Assembly (NCBI RefSeq): GCF_002911665.1
Contig: NZ_MTBP01000004.1
Location: 478,246 to 542,245 of the forward strand
Origin: Actinomadura rubteroloni
Lineage (GTDB): Bacteria > Actinomycetota > Actinomycetes > Streptosporangiales > Streptosporangiaceae
Direction: 5' to 3'
DNA: 64,000 bases
Shown: one piece after another, positions 35,173 to 44,176 of the stretch
Numbering within the stretch: the first letter of the stretch is position 1
How the letters are laid out: each line of letters begins with the position of its first letter
Program-made: the position numbers and the translations under genes
Notes under the pieces: generated by a model
What the model saw: the letters and a program-made list of their open reading frames with translations, nothing else
Database searches by the model: none
What the model was told of the DNA's origin: nothing

Positions 35173-36309
35173 ATGCGAATCCTCCACACGTCCGACTGGC
35201 ATCTCGGCCGCTCGTTCCACCGCGAGGACCTGCTCGCCGCGCAGGCGGCCTTCGTCGACCATCTCGTCGGCACGGTGCGCGCGGAACGGGTGGACTGCGT
35301 CGTCGTCTCCGGCGACGTCTACGACCGGGCGCTGCCCGGCGTCGAGGCCGTGAAGCTGGCGGACGAGACGCTGGCCCGGCTCGCCGCGCTGGACGTCCGC
35401 GTCGTCGTCATCGCGGGCAACCACGACTCGACGCGGCGCCTCGGGTTCGGTTCGGCGCTGATGGACGCGGCGGGCGTGCACGTCCGCACCGACTTCGCGA
35501 CGGTCGGGGACCCGGTGCTGGTGGACGGCGTCGCGTTCTACGGGATCCCGTATCTCGAACCGGAACTCGTCCGCGCGCCGTGGGAGCTGGACGAGCGCGG
35601 GCACGCCGCCGCCCTCACCGCCGCGATGCGCCGCGTCCGCGCCGACCTCGCGACCCGTCCGGGGACGCGGTCGGTGGTGCTCGCGCACGCGTTCGTGACG
35701 GGCGGGGAGGCCAGCGACAGCGAGCGCGACATCACCGTCGGCGGCGCGGCGAGCGTCCCGGCCGGGGTGTTCGACGGCGTGGACTATGTCGCGCTCGGGC
35801 ATCTGCACGGACGGCAGGCGATGACGGACCGCGTCCGCTACTCGGGGTCGCCGCTGGCGTACTCGTTCTCCGAGGCGCGGCACGTGAAGGGCTCGTGGCT
35901 GGTGGATCTCGGCGCGGACGGCTCGGTCGCCGCCGAGTTCGTGGAGGCCCCGGTGCCGCGCCGCCTCGGGCGGTTGACCGGCACGCTGGACGACCTGCTG
36001 TCGAACGACGAGTTCACCGACCATGAGGACCGCTGGGTCCAGATCACGCTGACGGACGCCGACCGTCCGTCCGGCGCGATGGAGAAGCTGCGCCGCCGGT
36101 TCCCGCACACGCTCGTCCTCGGCTACGAACCGCGCGGCGGCGACGACCGTCCCGTCCGGACGTTCGCCGAGCGCCACCGCGAGAAGACCGCCCTGGACCT
36201 CGCCGCGGACTTCGTCGCCGAGGTCACCGGGAGCGCGGCGGACCCGGCCGAGCGGGCGCTGCTGGACGAGGCGTTCGGCGACGTCCGCCGCAAGGAGGCC
36301 CGCGCGTGA
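35173..36309 (+). CDS. sbcD: SbcD, nuclease subunit of SbcCD
   Basis: A 378-residue calcineurin-like (Mre11-type) nuclease. It begins MRILHTSDWHLGR (metal ligands Asp, His), then VVSGDVYDRA, VIAGNHDST and GHLHGRQ, the complete set of manganese-binding motifs. The capping domain follows. SbcD works with SbcC to cleave hairpins and protein-blocked double-strand ends. TAGGGT lies 11 bases before ATG 35173, so the leader would be very short; no good ribosome site is visible. The stop overlaps the sbcC GTG by 4 bases. Confidence 0.95.
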   Translation: MRILHTSDWHLGRSFHREDLLAAQAAFVDHLVGTVRAERVDCVVVSGDVYDRALPGVEAVKLADETLARLAALDVRVVVIAGNHDSTRRLGFGSALMDAAGVHVRTDFATVGDPVLVDGVAFYGIPYLEPELVRAPWELDERGHAAALTAAMRRVRADLATRPGTRSVVLAHAFVTGGEASDSERDITVGGAASVPAGVFDGVDYVALGHLHGRQAMTDRVRYSGSPLAYSFSEARHVKGSWLVDLGADGSVAAEFVEAPVPRRLGRLTGTLDDLLSNDEFTDHEDRWVQITLTDADRPSGAMEKLRRRFPHTLVLGYEPRGGDDRPVRTFAERHREKTALDLAADFVAEVTGSAADPAERALLDEAFGDVRRKEARA

Positions 36310-39300
36310 GGCTGCACCGGCTCCGGGTCACGGCGTTCGGCCCGTTCTCCGGCACCGAGGACATCGACTTCGACGCGCTGTCGGACGCGGGCCTGTTCCT
36401 CATCCGGGGCCGGACGGGCGCGGGCAAGACGAGCGTCCTGGACGCGGTGTGCTTCGCGCTCTACGGCCAGGTGCCCGGCGTCCGGAACGCGGCGAAGAAC
36501 CTGCGCAGCGACCACGCCGCCCCCGGCACGGCCCCGGCGGTGTCGCTGGAGACGACGATCCGGGGGCGGCGGCTGCGCGTCACCCGTTCGCCCGCGTGGG
36601 AACGTCCGAAACTGCGCGGCACCGGCACGACGAGCGAGAAGGCGCGCGTGCTCCTGGAGGAGTTCGAGCGCGGCGCGTGGACGGCCCTGTCCACCCGGCT
36701 GGACGAGGCCGGCGAGGTCGTCACCCGGCTGCTCGGCATGAACCCCGCCCAGTTCTGCCAGGTCGCGCTGCTGCCGCAGGGCGAGTTCGCCGGGTTCCTG
36801 CGGGCGGGCGCCGAGGAGCGCCGCAAGGTCCTGGAGAAGCTGTTCGCGGCCGAGGTGTTCACCCAGGTCGAGAAGTGGCTCGCCGACCGCCGCCAGGCGA
36901 CGCACCGCCGCGCGGACGAGCTGAGCGCCGCCGCGCTGTCGGTCGCCGACCGGATCGCCGAGACCACCGGGTCGCCCGCGCCGCTCGGCCCGCGCGGCCA
37001 GGTCCCCCCGCCCCGGCCCGGCGACGCGGTTCCGCTGGACCTGGACGTCCTGCCCGGCTGGGCCGCAGGGCTCGCCGCCGACCTGGCGGTGGCCGCCGAC
37101 GCGGCGGCGGACGCCGCCCGGACGTCGGCCGCCGCCCTCGACGCGACGCGCGCGACGCTCGACGCCGCGCGCGTCCGTGCCGACGCCCAGGCCCGCCGCG
37201 CCGCCGCCCTCGCCCGCAGGCAGGCGTTGGAGGACCGCGCGGCGGAACGCTCCGACCTGGCGTCCCGGCTGGACGCCGCCGCCCGCGCCGACCGCGTCCT
37301 CCCGCTGCTGCGCGCCGCCGAGGACCGCCGCCACCGCGCCGTGCAGGCGTCCCGCCGCGAGGACGAGACGCGGGAGCGGGTCGCGGTGCTGCTGCCGCCG
37401 GGCGCGTCCGACGACGTCCTCGGCAAGGCCGAACGGGACCGCCGCGACGAGGTGGCCGCGCTGGAGACCCGCCGCGCCGCCGTCCGCCGCCTGCACGAAC
37501 TCGCCGGGGAGCGCGAGCGCGCCGACCGCGAGATCGCCGCGCTGACCGAGCGGGCGCACCGCGCCGACGCCGCGCTCGCCGAGCTGCCCGCCCGCGTCGA
37601 GGAACGCCGGGCGGCGCTCACGGCGGCGCAGCGGGCCGCCGCGTCCGTCCCCGGCCTGCGCGACGCCGCCGAGCACGCCGAACGCCGCCGCGACGCCGCC
37701 CGCCGCCGCGACCGGGTCGCCGCGGAACTCATCCTCGCCGAGGACGCGCACCGCGCCGCCGTGGACGAGGCCCAGCGCGTGAAGGACGTCGCGCAGAGCC
37801 TGCTCCAGGCGCGCCTGGACGGCATGGCCGCCGTCCTCGCGGGCGAGCTGCGCGCCGGGACGCCGTGCGCGGTGTGCGGCTCGGAGGAACACCCCGCGCC
37901 CGCCGTGTCCACCGCCGTGATCCCCGACGAGCACGAGATCGAACGGTCGCGCGGAGCGACGGCCCGCGCCGACCGGGAGCGCGATGAGGCTCGCGACAAG
38001 GTCAGCCGACTGTCGACCGAGCACGCGGCGCTCATGGAGAGCGTCGGTGACACGCCCGTCACCGACCTCGACGCGGTCTTCGCCGAGGCGCGTGCCGACC
38101 TGGCGGAGACGGCGGAGCGCGCCGCCGACGAGACGGTCCACGAGACCGCGCTGCGTGCCGCGGAGAAGGAACTCGAAGCCGCCGGTGCCGAGGCCGACGA
38201 GATCGCGCGCACCCTCGCCACGCGCCGCGCCCAGGCGGACGAGCGCGCCGCCGAGCACGACCGCCTGCACGCCGAACTGGACCGGGCGCGCGGCGACGAC
38301 CCGTCCCTGGACGCCCGTGTCGACCGCCTCCGCCGGGAGGCCGACGCGCTGCGCGCCGCCGCCGACGCCGCCCGCGACGCCGCCGTCGCCCGCGACGAAC
38401 TGGCCGCCGCCCGCGCCGCCGCCGACGCGGCCCTCGCCGACGAAGGCTTCCGCACCCGGGAGGACGTCCGCGCGGCGGCGCTGACCGACGAGCAGCAGGC
38501 CCCGTTGCGCGACCGGCAGCGGCGTTTCGACCGGGAAGAGGCGTTCGTCCGGGAAGAACTCGACAACGCCGAACTGCGCGCCGCCGCCGACGGCCCCGCC
38601 CCCGACCTGCCCGCGCTGGAGCACGCGTTCGCCGCCGCCGACGCGGCCCGCACCGCCGCCGCGTCCGCCGCCGACCAGGCCCGGCGGCGCGGCGCCCGGC
38701 TGGCCCAGCTCTGCGTGGACCTGAGCGCGGCGCTCCACGCCTGGCGCCCGGCCGCCGCCGAGCACGCCGTCGCGGCGCGGCTCGCGGGTCTGGCGTCCGG
38801 CAAGGACCCGGCGAACCGCCGCGACATGTCGCTGTCGGCCTACGTCCTCGCGGCACGCCTTGAGCAGGTCGTCCACGCCGCCAACGAACGCCTCGGCCGC
38901 ATGTCGTCCGGCCGGTACGTCCTCGCGCACACCGTCGAGAAGGCGGCGGGCGACCGCAGCCGGGGCGCGGGCGGCCTCGGGCTGCGCGTCGCCGACGCCT
39001 GGACGGGCCAGACCCGCGACCCCGCGACCCTGTCGGGCGGCGAGTCGTTCATCACCTCGCTCGCGCTCGCGCTCGGCCTCGCCGACGTCGTCACCGCCGA
39101 GGCGGGCGGCACCGAGATCAACACGCTGTTCGTGGACGAGGGCTTCGGCACCCTGGACGAGGACACCCTCGACGAGGTGATGGACGTCCTGGACGGCCTG
39201 CGCGACGGCGGCCGGGCCGTCGGCGTCGTCAGCCACGTCGCCGAGCTGCGCGCCCGCGTGCCCGCGCAGCTCCACGTCCGCAAGGAGCGCGCCGGGTCGA

Positions 39301-39320
39301 CCACGGCGGTCCGCGTCTGA
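36306..39320 (+). CDS. sbcC: SbcC, SMC-like ATPase subunit of SbcCD
   Basis: A 1,004-residue Rad50-type ATPase. Walker A (GRTGAGKTSVLDAV) is near residues 35-48. Two long coiled coils (Ala/Arg/Glu-rich) flank a zinc hook C521-A-V-C524 (PCAVCGSEEHPAP). The C-terminal half has the ABC signature LSGGESFITSLALALGLADV near residue 908 and Walker B INTLFVDEGFGTLDED. It dimerises through the hook and holds SbcD at DNA ends. The GTG start overlaps the sbcD stop. The length is typical. Confidence 0.95.
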   Translation: MRLHRLRVTAFGPFSGTEDIDFDALSDAGLFLIRGRTGAGKTSVLDAVCFALYGQVPGVRNAAKNLRSDHAAPGTAPAVSLETTIRGRRLRVTRSPAWERPKLRGTGTTSEKARVLLEEFERGAWTALSTRLDEAGEVVTRLLGMNPAQFCQVALLPQGEFAGFLRAGAEERRKVLEKLFAAEVFTQVEKWLADRRQATHRRADELSAAALSVADRIAETTGSPAPLGPRGQVPPPRPGDAVPLDLDVLPGWAAGLAADLAVAADAAADAARTSAAALDATRATLDAARVRADAQARRAAALARRQALEDRAAERSDLASRLDAAARADRVLPLLRAAEDRRHRAVQASRREDETRERVAVLLPPGASDDVLGKAERDRRDEVAALETRRAAVRRLHELAGERERADREIAALTERAHRADAALAELPARVEERRAALTAAQRAAASVPGLRDAAEHAERRRDAARRRDRVAAELILAEDAHRAAVDEAQRVKDVAQSLLQARLDGMAAVLAGELRAGTPCAVCGSEEHPAPAVSTAVIPDEHEIERSRGATARADRERDEARDKVSRLSTEHAALMESVGDTPVTDLDAVFAEARADLAETAERAADETVHETALRAAEKELEAAGAEADEIARTLATRRAQADERAAEHDRLHAELDRARGDDPSLDARVDRLRREADALRAAADAARDAAVARDELAAARAAADAALADEGFRTREDVRAAALTDEQQAPLRDRQRRFDREEAFVREELDNAELRAAADGPAPDLPALEHAFAAADAARTAAASAADQARRRGARLAQLCVDLSAALHAWRPAAAEHAVAARLAGLASGKDPANRRDMSLSAYVLAARLEQVVHAANERLGRMSSGRYVLAHTVEKAAGDRSRGAGGLGLRVADAWTGQTRDPATLSGGESFITSLALALGLADVVTAEAGGTEINTLFVDEGFGTLDEDTLDEVMDVLDGLRDGGRAVGVVSHVAELRARVPAQLHVRKERAGSTTAVRV

Positions 39321-39330
39321 CCGTCCGGGT

Positions 39331-39336
39331 TACGGT
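39331..39336 (+). promoter_or_regulatory. -10 element TACGGT, leaderless start
   Basis: TACGGT lies 7 bases before GTG 39344 in the 23-base gap after sbcC. This would allow separate transcription from sbcDC. Confidence 0.5.
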
Positions 39337-39343
39337 TGATCAC

Positions 39344-40930
39344 GTGGACCAGCTCGCCCTGCTGTTCGTCGTGCTGCTCGGCGCCGTGCTCGCCGAGCCG
39401 CTGAGCCGCCGGTTCGGCGTGGCCCCGGCGGTGACGATGACGGTGTTCGGCTGCGTGCTCGCGGTGATCCCGGCCGTCCCGAACATCCGGATCGAGCCGA
39501 GGCTGATCCTGCCGCTCGTCCTGCCCCCGCTGCTGTACGCGGCGGCGCGCCGCACGTCGTTCCGCGAGTTCGCGGCGAGCTGGCAGGCGATCACCGCGCG
39601 GGCGGTCGCGCTGGTGCTGGTCACGGCGGCGGCCGTGGCGGCGGCGTTCCACGCGCTGCACGTGGCGGTGCCGGTCGCGGCGGCGGTCGCGCTCGGCGCG
39701 CTGGTCGCCCCGCCGGACCCGATCGCGGCGACGGCGCTGGCGTCCCGGCTGGGCCTGCCGCGCCGCCTGGTGTCGGTGCTGGAGGGCGAGGGGCTGTTCA
39801 ACGACGTCACCGCGATCGTCGTCTACGGCGTCGCGGTCGAGGCGGTAGTGACGGGCCACTTCTCGGCGTGGCGCGCGGTGGGCGCGTTCCTGCTGTCGGC
39901 GCTGGTCGCGGTCGCGGGGGGAACGGTCCTCGGCTGGGCGGCGAGCCGGCTGATGGAACGGCTGGACGAGGCCGTGTGGAAGGTCGCGTTCAGCCTGCTC
40001 GTCCCGTTCGCGGCGTACGGGCTGGCGGAGGCGTTCGACGCGTCGGGCGTCCTCGCGGTGCTGGTGTCCGCGCTGTACCTGACCGAGCAGGCCGCCGCGA
40101 CCGACGACAGCTCCTACCGGCTCGTCGGCGACTCGGTCTGGGACGTCATCGAACTGCTCGTCAGCGGCTTCGCGTTCGGCCTCATCGGGCTGGAGCTGGC
40201 GACCGTCCTCGCGACGACCGGGACGTCCTGGACGGGCATGCTCGGCAGCGCCGCCGCCGTCGTCGCCGTGGTCGTGCTGCTGCGCCTGGCGTGGCTGCTC
40301 GTCACCTGGTGGGCGTTCACGCGCGGCGACCGCGAGCACACCGTGGACGAGCCGTACACCTGGCAGGAGACGATCGTCACGTGGTGGGCGGGGATGCGCG
40401 GCGTCGCGTCCGTCGCGCTGGCCCTGGCGCTGCCGCTCACCACCGAGCACGGCGCCGCGTTCCCGTACCGCTCGGAGATCATGGTGACGGCGTTCGGGGT
40501 CGTGCTGTTCACGCTGCTCGTCCAGGGGCCGACGCTCCCGCTCGTCGTGCGCTGGACGGGCGTCACCGCCGACACCGCCGTCGAACGGCGCCTGGAGCGC
40601 GAGCTGGTCACCCGGGTGCTGCGCGCCGAGCTGGCCCGGCTGAAGGAGATCGCCGGCGCCCGCGACGACGTCCCCGACGAGGTCTACGAGCGGCTGCGCG
40701 GCGCGGTCGTCCAGCGCCTCGCGCAGGCCGACCCCGAGGCGGCCGACGAGGAGGTCCTCGCCGGCGCCCGCCGGACGATGCGCAAGGCCGGGATGATGCG
40801 CGAGATCCAGCAGGACGTCCTGGCCGCAGGCCGCCGCGAGGCCCTCGCCGCGCGCCGCGAGACCGGGATGCCGCCCGATCTGGTGGACCGGCTGATGCGC
40901 CGCCTCGACATGCGCACCGCGCGGCCCTGA
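39344..40930 (+). CDS. Na+/H+ antiporter, CPA1 family
   Basis: A 528-residue monovalent cation/proton antiporter. About twelve helices precede a ~120-residue cytoplasmic tail rich in Arg/Glu. The CPA1 ion-binding motif is APPDPIAATA in helix 5, followed by EGEGLFNDVTAIVVYG with the conserved Glu-Gly-Glu-Gly-Leu-x-Asn-Asp block. An AGMRGVASVALALALPL segment gives the conserved Arg near the C-terminal half. The tail's QADPEAADEEVLAGARRTM stretch resembles regulatory tails of this group. It exports Na+ in exchange for H+ at the membrane. The GTG 39344 start is supported by the -10 element. Confidence 0.92.
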   Translation: MDQLALLFVVLLGAVLAEPLSRRFGVAPAVTMTVFGCVLAVIPAVPNIRIEPRLILPLVLPPLLYAAARRTSFREFAASWQAITARAVALVLVTAAAVAAAFHALHVAVPVAAAVALGALVAPPDPIAATALASRLGLPRRLVSVLEGEGLFNDVTAIVVYGVAVEAVVTGHFSAWRAVGAFLLSALVAVAGGTVLGWAASRLMERLDEAVWKVAFSLLVPFAAYGLAEAFDASGVLAVLVSALYLTEQAAATDDSSYRLVGDSVWDVIELLVSGFAFGLIGLELATVLATTGTSWTGMLGSAAAVVAVVVLLRLAWLLVTWWAFTRGDREHTVDEPYTWQETIVTWWAGMRGVASVALALALPLTTEHGAAFPYRSEIMVTAFGVVLFTLLVQGPTLPLVVRWTGVTADTAVERRLERELVTRVLRAELARLKEIAGARDDVPDEVYERLRGAVVQRLAQADPEAADEEVLAGARRTMRKAGMMREIQQDVLAAGRREALAARRETGMPPDLVDRLMRRLDMRTARP

Positions 40931-40997
40931 CCGGGGTTTGCCGCGCGCCGGGTCCGGGGAGGGGCGGCGTCCGGAGCACCGCGAGAGGAGGACGACC

Positions 40998-41363
40998 ATG
41001 TCCGCACAGGGGCACGACATCCAGGGCGAGCACGCGTACCAGCAGGTGGTGGCCTCCCCCGACGAGCACGAGGAGCGGGAGGGCCGCAGCCTGATCACCA
41101 CCGACCACGCCGTGATCCGCCAGTGGGCCGGGGAGCGCGGGGCGCGTCCGGCGACCGTCCCGGGCAGCGAGTACGACGGGCGTCCCGGCCGGCTGCTGCT
41201 GGACTTCCCCGGCTACGGCGGCCAGGACCTCCAGGAGATCTCCTGGGACGACTGGTTCCGGACGTTCGAGGAGCGCAGGCTCAACTTCCTCTACCAGGAG
41301 CACAAGAAGGACGGCTCGCCGAGTAACTTCTTCCGGCTGGAGAACCCGAACCGGCAGGACTGA
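40998..41363 (+). CDS. Conserved hypothetical protein (DWFRTFEERRLNFLYQ family)
   Basis: A 121-residue hydrophilic protein. Its C-terminal half, with RLLLDFPGYGGQDLQEISWDDWFRTFEERRLNFLYQEH and SNFFRLENP, is a conserved actinobacterial sequence that I recall being labelled a branching-enzyme fragment in databases, without functional support. The middle has LITTDHAVIRQWAGERGARPATVPG, reminiscent of small DNA- or stress-linked proteins that start with ITTDHAVIRQWAE. ATG 40998 follows AGAGGAGG. No membrane segment or catalytic motif is visible. Confidence 0.8.
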   Translation: MSAQGHDIQGEHAYQQVVASPDEHEEREGRSLITTDHAVIRQWAGERGARPATVPGSEYDGRPGRLLLDFPGYGGQDLQEISWDDWFRTFEERRLNFLYQEHKKDGSPSNFFRLENPNRQD

Positions 41364-41366
41364 GCG

Positions 41367-42233
41367 TCACTCCAGCTCGCGCAGCGCCCGGACGCCCCCG
41401 GCCACGGCCGGCGGCACCGGGCGCCGCCGTGCGAGCGCGGCGGGCAGCCGGCGCAGCAGCCCGCCGAGCGCGCTGCGCGCCGCCGGGTCGGCGACGGCCT
41501 GCGCGGCGAGCCCGAACGTCCGCGACAGCGCGCGCCGTCCGGACAGCCGCATCCACGTCACGAGCAGGTCGTTGCGGCGGTGCAGCGCCCAGCGTTCGGG
41601 CAGGGTCTCGTCCCGTCCGGACGCGGGGGAGTGCCGCGCGACGACCTCGTCCGCGTACGCGAGGCCCCAGCCGCCCGCCGCCAGGTCCAGCGCGAGCAGG
41701 CTCTCCTCGCCGCCGAAGAACAGCAGGTCGTCGAAGCCGCCCGCCGCGAGGAACGCCGTGCGCCGCACGACCGCCGCGCACGCCGGAAAGCCGAGGACGG
41801 ACGGTCCGGGCAGGTCCGGCGCACGCCCGATCGGCGCGGTGCGCATCTTCCGCGACACGACGTCGACGTCCCCCGACCCGAGATGGATCCGCCCGATGAG
41901 CACGGCCAGCCGGGGATGGGCGTCCAGCAGCCGGGCCGCCGCGCCGAGCGCGTCCGGCTCCCACCACGAGTCGTCGTCGCTGAACGCCACGTACGGCGTC
42001 GCCGCGAGCCGGACGCCGACGTTGCGGGCGCACGCGCCGTGGTTGCGGGGCAGCCCGACGACGCGGACGCCGGGGAACGCGTCCCGCACGGCGTCCGGCG
42101 ACCCGTCGCGCGAGCCGTTGTCCACCACGATCACCGGCGGACGTCCGGGCAGCGCGGTCAGTTCGCCGAGCGTGCGGAGCAGCGGGTCGCGGCGGTCCCG
42201 GGTCGCGATCACGATCGTCGTCGCGGCCGTCAT
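41367..42233 (-). CDS. Family 2 glycosyltransferase
   Basis: A 288-residue GT2 enzyme, read leftward. IVIATRDRRDPLLRTLGEL opens the nucleotide-sugar Rossmann half, VVDNGSRDGSPDAV follows, then FSDDDSWW, the DxD-type metal site (Asp85-87). A GGFDDLLFFGGEESLLALDL segment is the ED-type catalytic block. The C-terminal ~60 residues are Arg/Ala-rich and may contact the membrane or an acceptor. ATG 42233 follows GGAGGGAG. It ends 3 bases from the convergent hypothetical gene. Donor and acceptor are unknown. Confidence 0.87.
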   Translation of the reverse strand: MTAATTIVIATRDRRDPLLRTLGELTALPGRPPVIVVDNGSRDGSPDAVRDAFPGVRVVGLPRNHGACARNVGVRLAATPYVAFSDDDSWWEPDALGAAARLLDAHPRLAVLIGRIHLGSGDVDVVSRKMRTAPIGRAPDLPGPSVLGFPACAAVVRRTAFLAAGGFDDLLFFGGEESLLALDLAAGGWGLAYADEVVARHSPASGRDETLPERWALHRRNDLLVTWMRLSGRRALSRTFGLAAQAVADPAARSALGGLLRRLPAALARRRPVPPAVAGGVRALRELE

Positions 42234-42290
42234 CGTCGCTCCCTCCAGGTCGGACCGGCCGCCTACCCGGCGCCCCGGCGCCGGAAACGG

Positions 42291-44081
42291 TCACCGCGAC
42301 GTCAGCCGGTAGGGGTAGGTGCAGACGATCGCGTCGGTCTCGGCGCGCAGCAGCGTCGCGAGGATCACCGGACGCGGGTCCTGGAGCAGCCGGAACCGCC
42401 ACCGGCGCGGCTCGACCTCCGGGACGAGCACCGCGACCTGCCGGTCCCGCCGCTCCTTCACGTAGCCGACGATCGGGTGGACGACCGTGTGGTCCGGGCT
42501 GCTCAGCGTCTCCAGCCGCACCCCGGGACCCCACCGGTTCCACCGCTCCCGGAACGCCGCGCCGCGCTCGGGATCGTCGTGGACGGCGACCGCGACGACC
42601 TCGGGCCCGAGCGTCAGCGCGGCCCGCAGCGCCTGCGCGGTCAGCCGGTCGATGCCGCCGACCGGGACGATCACCAGGCCGGCGGTGGCGCGCGGCGGCG
42701 GCGCGATCTCCCCGGCCGCCAGCTCCCGCTCCACCGCGTGGTAATAGCCCTGGATGCGCGAGAACAGCAGCATCAGCAGCGGGACGATCAGCACGACGAC
42801 CCACGCGCCCTCGGTGAACTTGGTGAGCAGGAACACGACGGCCGCCGTCGCCGTCAGCACCGCCCCGGTGCCGTTGAGGACGGCGTGCACCGCCCAGCGC
42901 GGGGGACGCCGCGTCCGCCAGTGCCGGACGAGCCCCGTCTGGCTGACCGTGAACCCGATGAACACGCCGATCGCGTACAGCGGGATGAGCCGGGACGTCT
43001 CGGCGTCCACCGCGACGAGCAGCACCGCCGCGCACGCCGCGAGCGCGACGATCCCGAACCGGAACACCGGCCGCCGCGACCGCAGCGCGAACAGGTGCGG
43101 CAAGCGCCCGTCCTTGGCGAGCAGGCTGAGCAGCACCGGCAGCCCGCCGAAGCTCGTGTTCGCGGCGAGGCACAGCGCGAGCGTCGTGACGAGGTTCGCC
43201 GCGTAGTACAGCGGGCCCGTCCCGAACGCGCCCGCCGTGAGCTGCGCGAGGACGGTCACGCCCGCGCGCGGCGCCAGGTGGTCGCGGGTGATGAGCAGCG
43301 CGAGGCCGAGCAGCATCGTCCCGAGGAGCGCGCCGAGCATCATCTCGGTGCGCTGCGCCCGCCGCGCCCGGGGCTCCTGGAACGCCGGGACGGCGTTGGC
43401 GATCGCCTCGATGCCCGTCAGCGCCGAGCAGCCCGCCGAGAACGCTTTGAGGACGAGCAGGAACCCGACCGCCTCCGCCGCGTGCGCGACCGGCGCTCCG
43501 CCGACCGCCGCCGCCGGATGCCCCCGGACCAGCCCGGTCGCGATCACCGCGAGGATCAGCGCGACGAACGCGGCCATCGGCAGCATCAGCACCCGCGCGC
43601 TCTCGGCGATGCCCCATAGGTTCACGGCCGTCAGCACCGCGAGCCCGCCGAGCGCGAGCGTCAGCAGATGCCCCGACAGCCCCGGGAAGGCCGACACGAT
43701 CGCCGCCGCGCCCGCCGACAGGCTCACCGCGACCGTCAGGACGTAGTCGACGACCAGGCTCGCCGCCGCCAGCAGGCTGACCGGCCCGCCCAGCTCGCTC
43801 TTGGCGACCGCGTACGAGCCGCCGCCGTTCGGATGGACGGCGATGACCTGCCGGTACGACACGACGAGCACCGCCAGCAGCACCGCGATCGCGCCCGCGA
43901 CCGGCAGCGTCAGCCGCAGCGCGGGCGTCCCCGCCGCGACGAGCACGAGGACGATCGCCTCCGGCCCGTACGCGACCGAGCTCAGCGCGTCCAGCGACAG
44001 CGCCGCCAGCCCGCCGAACGCGCCGAGCCGCTCCCGCTCGGCCCGCCGCGGCGGCACGCGCGGCGCGATCCGTCCCGGCAT
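42291..44081 (-). CDS. APC family permease with C-terminal cytoplasmic domain
   Basis: A 596-residue amino-acid/polyamine permease, read leftward. Twelve predicted helices cover about residues 25-430, with APC-like motifs LSLDALSSVAYGPEAIVLVL at the start, HPNGGGSYAVAKSELG (the GGGSY substrate loop) and CSALTGIEAIANAVPAFQEP. After the last helix a ~150-residue soluble part (TAGLVIVPVGGIDRLTAQALRAAL) resembles a UspA-like or regulatory domain. ATG 44081 is preferred to ATG 44123 because GGGGGTGG precedes it. It is 95 bases downstream of the regulator-1 gene's stop. Confidence 0.85.
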   Translation of the reverse strand: MPGRIAPRVPPRRAERERLGAFGGLAALSLDALSSVAYGPEAIVLVLVAAGTPALRLTLPVAGAIAVLLAVLVVSYRQVIAVHPNGGGSYAVAKSELGGPVSLLAAASLVVDYVLTVAVSLSAGAAAIVSAFPGLSGHLLTLALGGLAVLTAVNLWGIAESARVLMLPMAAFVALILAVIATGLVRGHPAAAVGGAPVAHAAEAVGFLLVLKAFSAGCSALTGIEAIANAVPAFQEPRARRAQRTEMMLGALLGTMLLGLALLITRDHLAPRAGVTVLAQLTAGAFGTGPLYYAANLVTTLALCLAANTSFGGLPVLLSLLAKDGRLPHLFALRSRRPVFRFGIVALAACAAVLLVAVDAETSRLIPLYAIGVFIGFTVSQTGLVRHWRTRRPPRWAVHAVLNGTGAVLTATAAVVFLLTKFTEGAWVVVLIVPLLMLLFSRIQGYYHAVERELAAGEIAPPPRATAGLVIVPVGGIDRLTAQALRAALTLGPEVVAVAVHDDPERGAAFRERWNRWGPGVRLETLSSPDHTVVHPIVGYVKERRDRQVAVLVPEVEPRRWRFRLLQDPRPVILATLLRAETDAIVCTYPYRLTSR

Positions 44082-44176
44082 GCGGCCACCCCCCGCCGCG
44101 CCCCCCGGCACGGCGATGATCATGTACCCGGGACGACCGGCGGCCATGCCGCCCGGGTCAGAGGTACAGGACGGCG